Part shown: positions 58,340-64,000 of the stretch, in pieces
Numbering within the stretch: the first letter of the stretch is position 1
Layout of the letters: each line of letters opens with the position of its first letter
Assembly (NCBI GenBank): GCA_004154925.1
Contig: QJNS01000041.1
Location: 232,237-296,236, forward strand
DNA from: Monosporascus cannonballus
Lineage: Eukaryota > Ascomycota > Sordariomycetes > Xylariales
Direction: 5' to 3'
DNA length: 64,000 nt
Notes under the pieces: model-generated
The model's database searches: none
What the model saw: the letters and a program-made list of their open reading frames with translations, nothing else
What the model was told of the DNA's origin: nothing
Made by a program: the position numbers and the translations under genes

Positions 58340-61300
58340 AACGTACTGGTATACTGCAATAATGGATTACGGAGCTTTAAGTGGAAATTACATTGCGCCG
58401 GATATGGTTAACGAATTTAAATTACCATGGAAATATAAGTTAAAATTTTACATAGCAACGAACGCCGAAGGTCAAAATTTCGCTTACGATAACGGAAAAA
58501 TCCTATGCGAAATTAATTACTTTAAGATCTTTATTTAAAAACGATACTAAATAGTTAATTTCGACGTCGTTTTACTTGGGAATTACGACATAATCTTAAG
58601 ATTATTATAAATATGCCAGTACGGAATTTTGATTAATAAAGGAATTAGCCAGGTAAAATTTTTTTTACCTTTTATTAACAAATAAAAAAAAAATAAAATT
58701 TTAATATTCGATCGAAAATGGCGACGAATATAAGCATAAAAATACGACAGATACCTTATTACCCAAAAGGATAAAATATAAAAAAGAAAATAAGTATCAA
58801 AAAAAATACGACATATCGTTATTATTATTAAAATGAAATTACGGCAATTAAATAACGATTTAAAACAATAACCTTAAAAGTTAAAAAATTTAATTAATAT
58901 ATTACCATAATACCATAAATATAAGCAGCTTTTCAAGAAAAAATTAAATACGAAATTACCAGAATATAACAAATAAAATTACGAAATTATTCTTAAAAAA
59001 GGTTTTTTAACGAAATTTTACCTTATTTATAACCTTAACGGAAACAAATTATACGCTTTCCGGGAATACCTGGAAAATCGGTTATAAAAGGGATGGATTT
59101 AACCTTTAAAATTATTAATAGGGTACCCGATATTTTTCGTACCTAAAAAAAATAATAAGTTGCAATTTGTAATTAATTATCGACAATTAAATAATATTAT
59201 TATTAAAGATCAAATATTATTACCCCTAATTACAGAAATAAAAAACCGATTTTATGGAACCAAATAATTTATAACATTCGATCTTAAAAATAAATATAAC
59301 CTTATTAAAATTAAAAAAAGATACGAATAAAAAATAACCTTTAAAACGAAATACGAACTATTTAAGTACTTAATTACGCCAATAAAATTTACGAACGTAC
59401 CAATAACCTTTTAACGGATAATAAATTATGTATTACGGAAATACCTCGATATTTTTATTATGTATTATTTCGATAATATTTTTATTTTTTTAAAAACGGA
59501 AAAAGCATACGTAAAATACGTTTACAAAATCTTTTAAGCTTTACAAAATACGAAGTTATTAATTAATACAAAAAAAAACCAGTTCCATAAGCAAAAAGTA
59601 AAATATTTAGGATATATTATCACCCCAGGACATATCAGGATGGACCCAAAAAAAATCGCTATAATTACGGAATAACAAACGCCAATAATAGTCAAAAAGG
59701 TATAGGCATTTTTCGGATTCGCTAATTACTATAAAAAATTTATTTGGAACTTTAATAAAATAGTTATACCCCTAATAAACCTTACGAAAAAAAAAATTCA
59801 AATGGACGCCAAAAACAGAAAAAACGTTCCAGGAAATCAAAAACGTAATTACCAATAAGTTAATATTAATTATATACAATTTAATACGTCCCGTTAAGCT
59901 AAAAACCGATTTTTCGGATTACGCATTAAGCGTAATAATCGGATAGCGAAATAATTAAGGTAAATTGCACCTTATTACGTTTTTCTTATATAAATTAAAA
60001 AGAACCGAATTTAATTACGGCATTCCAAATAAGGAATTTATGGCTATTATTATGGCATTCCGCAAATTCAGGCATTTCCTAAAAGGAAGTTTATACCAGG
60101 TTAAAGTTTATACGGATTATCAAAATCTTACCCGATTTATTACGACCAAAAAACTTATAGGACGATAATTACGATATGCGGAAAAATTAGCGAATTTCGA
60201 TTTCGTTATTATCTATAAAAAAGGTTTAAAAAACGGCAAAGCAAATGCCCTAAATAGGCGACCAAATTTCGAAAAAAAGTTGGTCAAGGTTAATTACATA
60301 ATTTTCGATATTATTACAAAAAGATATTTACGCTTACGACAAATTATAACAATTTGGGCGGTACCTTTTAATATATATTAGAAAATTTAACAATATAACG
60401 ATAACCTACCGGAAAACCAAAAAATAAATAAAATATAAATACTAAAGGAATATTAGAAAAACCTGGTACGAAATATACATAAACATTAATTACATAAATA
60501 TCCAAGGATTTACAAAACCTTAAAACGATTTTAACGTACATATTCTTTTTTTAAGATAAAAATAATAATTCAAAAAGTACGACGGCAATATAACCTTTGC
60601 AATAAAGCCAAGGTATAACGATATAAACCCTATAAAAAATTATAACCATTACTGGTCTCAAAAAAACCTTAAAATTTAATTATTATGGATTTTATTACTA
60701 AACTTCCCTTATCCGAAAATCCAGCAACAAGAATATATTATAATAGCGTTTTCGTCATCGTCGATCGATTTACGAAATTTTTTTATTTTTTACCTTATTA
60801 TAAGAATACTAACGCAAAATAAATGGCATATATTTTTTTCAAAAATATCTTTAATACATATAAATTACTAATAAAAATTATTTCGAATAAAGGATCGATA
60901 TTTGCATCCAAATTTTAACAAGGCCTTATAATACAAATTGGCCTAAACCATAAATTATCTAACGTATTTAGACTTTAAATAAATAAACAAATAAAGCAAT
61001 TAAACCAAATATTAAAAATTTACTTATAATATTACATTAATTACGAACAAAACGATTAGGTTAAAAAATTGCTTATTGCTTAATTAGTTTATAATATTAA
61101 TTATTACAAAAATATTAAAATAATACCATTTAACGTAAATTTCGGTTTTATTCCGGAAATTTATAAAGAAATATGCGATAACGGTTTAATTAATATTAAA
61201 ATAATCCTTACGTTAAAACAATTACGACAATTATATTAAAAAATAAAAACAGAACTAGAATTCGTACAAAATCAAATAAGCAAATATTATAACAAAAAAC

Positions 61301-61718
61301 GGTTAAAAAATTAACTTTCGAAAAAAGGGAAATAGTCTACTTTGTTACCAAAAATATCCAAATAAAACGTCCTAATAAAAAACTCGATTTCAAATATATC
61401 GGTCCATACAAAATTACCAAAAAAATTTCAGAAAATAACTACCGGTTAGAATTTCCACCAAAAATCAAACTTTATCCAATTTTTCATATTTTCTTACTCG
61501 AATTAACAGCAAATATAATTAAGGTTCATACGGCACAAAACGATATAAAAATAGAAAACGAATAAACATACAAAGTAAAGAAAATTTTCGATATACAAAA
61601 ACAAAACAGACTTACCCAATACCTAATTAAATAAAAAAAGCACCCGGATTCCAAAAACACCTGGGAACCCGCCAAAAATCTTACTAGCGCCCAACGCTTA
61701 TTAAAAAGCTTTTACTAA
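58340..61718 (+). pseudogene. pol of Gypsy element 2 (protease, RT, RNase H, integrase, chromodomain)
   Basis: Domains in order. Protease near 58360-58540 (MDYGALSGNYIAPDMVNEF, a mutated DSGA-type site). RT near 59100-59700 (PIFFVPKKNNKLQFVINYRQ, YFDNIFIFLKTEK for the YxDD box, VKYLGYIITPGHIRMDPKK). RNase H, with an open piece at 59965-60168 (NKEFMAIIMAFRKFRHFL, VYTDYQNL). Integrase core near 60680-60790 (MDFITKLPLSE, FVIVDRFTKFF). C-terminal chromodomain at about 61565-61718 (VKKIFDIQKQN, HPDSKNTWEPAKNLTSAQ), stop TAA at 61716. Stops lie at former Gln/Trp codons throughout. Confidence 0.9.
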
Positions 61719-61739
61719 TAACGACGGGCGCGTCCTAGT

Positions 61740-62295
61740 TAACGGTCGATTAATTAATAACTAAGATATCGGGCTAATCGGCCGCGGCCTGCGTTAACGT
61801 AATAATTACGACGGCAGCCTCTAATTATTCTTATTTTTTCTTTAAACGCTTAAATTCCTCCATCATTTTTATACCCTAAATACCGCAATAAAATATTTTA
61901 ATTCCCCGCTGGCGAAAAAACTTCTTTTATTTTTGCAAACGACTTAAACGGCCAAATAATTTACTTATATACTGCTATAACTCGGATAAACGCTAATAAG
62001 CCTTAAGTAATTCTTTTTTGGCAAAACGTTCTTAAAAGTTTAGCCGATCCTTTTCAGTTATTAACCGATAATGCTCGATTTCGGAAAAACCAAAAAAATC
62101 ATAAAGACCCCCGTAAGCCGTACAAAAAGAACATTTCCCTAAATTATGATAAACTTTGCAAATTTTATTCGCAAATTTGCAGCAAAAATAAAAAACATTT
62201 AAAAATATAATAAAATCGAAACGGTTAATATGTTTTAAAAAAATAAAAATATTAATACGTTTACGAAACCGAGATTTTTTAATACGACCAGACAT
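61740..62295 (-). pseudogene. antisense Cys-knuckle coiled-coil ORF of Gypsy element 2
   Basis: The ATG at 62295 opens MSGRIKKSRFRKRINIF on the strand opposite to pol. A Cys cluster FCCKFANKICKVYHNLGKCS followed by FCTAYGG has the spacing C-C ... C ... KC-x2-C, then SEIEHYRLITEKDRLNF to the first stop at 62032. Beyond it the frame stays readable with stops only at former Gln sites (ERFAKKELLKAY, RLSEL, LFGRLSRLQK, GIKMMEEFKRLKKK), a basic coiled coil, to about 61740. It has the same layout as the antisense ORF of element 1. Confidence 0.65.
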
Positions 62296-62386
62296 ATTAA
62301 ATATAAAGGAGGAAAAGTTACTTACCAAAAATAACAAACGGACGAATTAATCTTTAGGGATAAAAATCCTGGAAAAAGAAAGATCG

Positions 62387-62852
62387 TATTATGGCTTAGC
62401 AGCCTTAACTTTTCCAAACAGTCGGGAAACTTAAAAGCTCAGGCCCCCGACTATGCCAAAAGGGTTACGTAACTAGCTTAAAGAAACTTAATATACTTAA
62501 TTAATGTTATAAGGACTTGGCGCTTTAAACCAGTTAAGCCAGGAAATGGGCTTAAAAGGGCTTAAAGGTACTTAAGGGGGACAATTTACCAAAGGATATT
62601 TTGAGCTAATTTAAATAACTTAAGCCAAAATAAGGATATATACATTTATTATTTCCATAGCCTGGATAGCTTTAGCTTATAACATTTATTAATACTAATC
62701 GTTTGTAATTAACAATTCGTTACCCAAAACGCCTTTGGTATTACGAAAAGTAATACGTTACTGTATTTATTGCTCAAAATCCTACGATACTCCTGTTAAC
62801 ATAAACCCGTCGACTTAGGTTTAATAGTTGGTTAATTAGCCTAGCCGTCACA
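62387..62852 (+). repeat. 3' LTR of Gypsy element 2
   Basis: 466 bp, starts TATTATGGCTTAGCAGCC (G-to-A from TGTTATGG) and ends CCGTCACA, partner of 55762-56227. Confidence 0.95.
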
Positions 62853-62857
62853 TTAGA

Positions 62858-63014
62858 TATTTACTTAATAATAAAAAAAATCGCTAACATACGCTTAAAA
62901 TAATTCGAAATACGTGGTCCCAAATTAATCTCCGTTTTATAACTAAGCTTATTAAGTTATTTCCCAAAAGATTAAAAGTTGTACGCCGGGCCTATAGATA
63001 ATATATAAGATATT
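62858..63014 (+). pseudogene. Tc1 transposase, C-terminal part
   Basis: After the second Gypsy element the relic resumes. Near 62950-63010 one frame reads LLSYFPKRLKVVRRAYR, a stop, then YIRY, matching the end of Tc1 transposases (usually SMPRRVKAV...G.YTKY). This and the terminal repeat at 63132 show that the element continues on this side. Confidence 0.75.
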
Positions 63015-63131
63015 ATTTGCCGGATTTAAGGCTTTATAATAATATATAGCATTTACGTATTAATTTCAAATTAGTAAAGATATTTATAAATGAAATTATG
63101 TGATCTAATTAAGAGCGGAGTGGATTGGATA

Positions 63132-63161
63132 GGGTGAACGAATTTTATTGGCGCATAAGTG
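63132..63161 (-). repeat. right terminal inverted repeat of the Tc1 element
   Basis: Inverted match to 47569-47598 at 28 of 30 positions. TA lies just outside at 63162-63163. Confidence 0.92.
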
Positions 63162-63163
63162 TA

Positions 63164-64000
63164 TCGTGCAAATTATATCGTGTAATAATTTTCTGTTTAT
63201 TTGGCTTAGCTTGAAAAATATAACTTGAACCCAAATATACCGTGCATAAATAATTATTATTATAAAGATTTTGTAACGAATTATTTATATAAAATTATAT
63301 AAAAACATATTATAATTATTTAATCAAAACTATTTAGAAATATTTCATTAATTTTAAAAAAACTAAATAACACAAAAAAGTCGTATAAATATCCGATGAA
63401 AAGGTTGTATACTTAAAATACTTAAATTCTTATAAAAAACACAAATTTTAATAGATAATTAAAAAACGTTTAATTATTAATCGACGGTTATAAATTCAAT
63501 CTTATTTTCAAAACCGTATTAGTTTAAAACTTAGTTTATTTTATAAATGTATAAAATGTAAAATATTTTAATTAAAATTTAAACAAAGAAATAGCTGAAT
63601 ATTTTTTAATATTATAAAAACTGTATGTACAAGTTAAAATATTAATATTTTATAAACCGTTGCTAACTTACTTAAAAATATTAAAACTTTTAACGCCAAA
63701 TATCGTCGATACCTAACAATTAACACCTTGTAGCTAAGTAGCCAAACATCTAATACCAATCCCAAATTAGTAATCAAAAATCTTCACGCAACTTACCGTA
63801 TCATTAAAGTTAATTTATCTTAAACTACGAAACGATATTTTATTATCGACATTTATAAAAAAGGCTACTACCGAATTAATTAACAACGACGAAAAAGCTC
63901 GTAAATTAACTCTAATAGATAACGAAACAAAACGTATAAAAAGTTAAAAAGTTATTTACTAGATAAAAACAAGAAAAACCGCCTTTTATTTTACTAAGTA
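63164..64000. other. AT-rich, RIP-type sequence beyond the Tc1 element
   Basis: Very AT-rich to the window end, so the mutated tract goes on. From about 63800 one frame reads fairly long (KRYFIIDIYKKGYYRIN and following, with stops at possible Gln sites), which suggests another decayed element running off the window; I cannot name it. Confidence 0.5.

Larger units (their letters stand above)
55762..62852 (+). mobile_element. Ty3/Gypsy retrotransposon 2 with chromodomain, RIP-mutated
   Basis: 7,091 bp with two LTRs of exactly 466 bp and the 5-bp duplication TTAGA at 55757-55761 and 62853-62857. A polypurine tract (GGAAAAAGAAAGATCG) ends directly at the 3' LTR. On the plus strand the order is gag with zinc knuckle, an accessory Cys/His and coiled-coil segment, protease, RT, RNase H, integrase and chromodomain, then an antisense ORF. 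The integrase-then-chromodomain order makes it a chromovirus-type Gypsy element. All frames are interrupted. Confidence 0.93.
47569..63161 (+). mobile_element. Tc1/mariner element split by three LTR insertions
   Basis: The 30-bp ends at 47569-47598 and 63132-63161 (inverted) match at 28 of 30 positions, beginning CACTAATGTGCC and CACTTATGCGCC, and each is preceded on the outside by the TA typical of Tc1/mariner insertion. The span is 15,593 bp; subtracting a 396-bp solo LTR, a 6,754-bp and a 7,091-bp Gypsy element and one 5-bp duplication for each leaves 1,337 bp, a normal Tc1 size. Transposase similarity reads on the plus strand across the insertion points. All copies are defective. Confidence 0.9.

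Noticed and set aside
48000..64000. Mitochondrial insertion or centromere core as explanation for the AT-rich tract
   Set aside because: LTRs, target duplications and Gypsy/Tc1 protein similarity account for nearly all of it. A centromeric position cannot be judged from one window.

Overview
This window is nuclear DNA of a filamentous ascomycete (Pezizomycotina, probably Sordariomycetes; I do not assign a genus). The genes have short introns (about 50-175 nt) with GTRNGT donors and CTRAC-type branch sites, coding DNA is rich in G/C at third positions, and the recognisable products are typical of this group: a GT15 mannosyltransferase, the HIR1 histone chaperone, a GH74 xyloglucanase with a fungal cellulose-binding module, Mediator subunit MED7, the MLP1/TPR nuclear-basket protein and a MEH1/LAMTOR1-like vacuolar anchor. 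Exon coordinates below were worked out by hand from splice signals, reading phase and family similarity.

Layout. 0.2-2.4 kb: GT15 mannosyltransferase (minus). 3.5-6.8 kb: HIR1 (minus). 9.6-11.4 kb: F-box protein (minus). 11.4-17.3 kb: no recognisable gene. 17.3-17.8 kb: small Cys-rich coiled-coil protein (plus). 19.0-19.6 kb: MEH1-like protein (minus). 21.2-23.8 kb: GH74-CBM1 enzyme (minus), with an N10 assembly gap inside poly-G/poly-C just upstream of its ATG. 25.6-28.3 kb: a divergent pair, a ZNF830-like zinc-finger protein (minus) and MED7 (plus). 29.0-29.2 kb: 60-residue Cys-rich protein ending in a CaaX-like box. 32.0-33.7 kb: wrecked O-methyltransferase gene carrying a solo LTR. 34.6-36.3 kb: a candidate Cys/His-repeat peptide and a frameshifted membrane-protein gene. 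36.9-43.0 kb: MLP1/TPR (minus). 44.1-46.2 kb: cell-surface protein with three eight-cysteine-type domains and one transmembrane segment (minus).

47.6-63.2 kb is a nested transposon complex. A single Tc1/mariner element with matching terminal inverted repeats and flanking TA carries three LTR insertions: a 396-bp solo LTR (duplication GGAAT), a 6.75-kb Ty3/Gypsy element on the minus strand (duplication ATTTA, two 373-bp LTRs) and a 7.09-kb Ty3/Gypsy element on the plus strand (duplication TTAGA, two 466-bp LTRs). Subtracting the inserts and one copy of each duplication leaves 1,337 bp, an ordinary Tc1 length, with transposase similarity reading across the joins. Nearly all of this DNA is C-to-T/G-to-A mutated in the manner of repeat-induced point mutation (RIP), and residual cytosines are often in CpG.

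The most interesting signal is that both Gypsy elements, despite heavy mutation and different LTRs, share two non-standard coding regions: a Cys/His-containing plus coiled-coil segment between the Gag zinc knuckle and the protease/RT, and an antisense reading frame between pol and the 3' LTR for a Cys-knuckle plus coiled-coil protein. The host genes do not form an evident pathway; they are housekeeping and cell-surface genes separated by unusually long gene-poor spacers.
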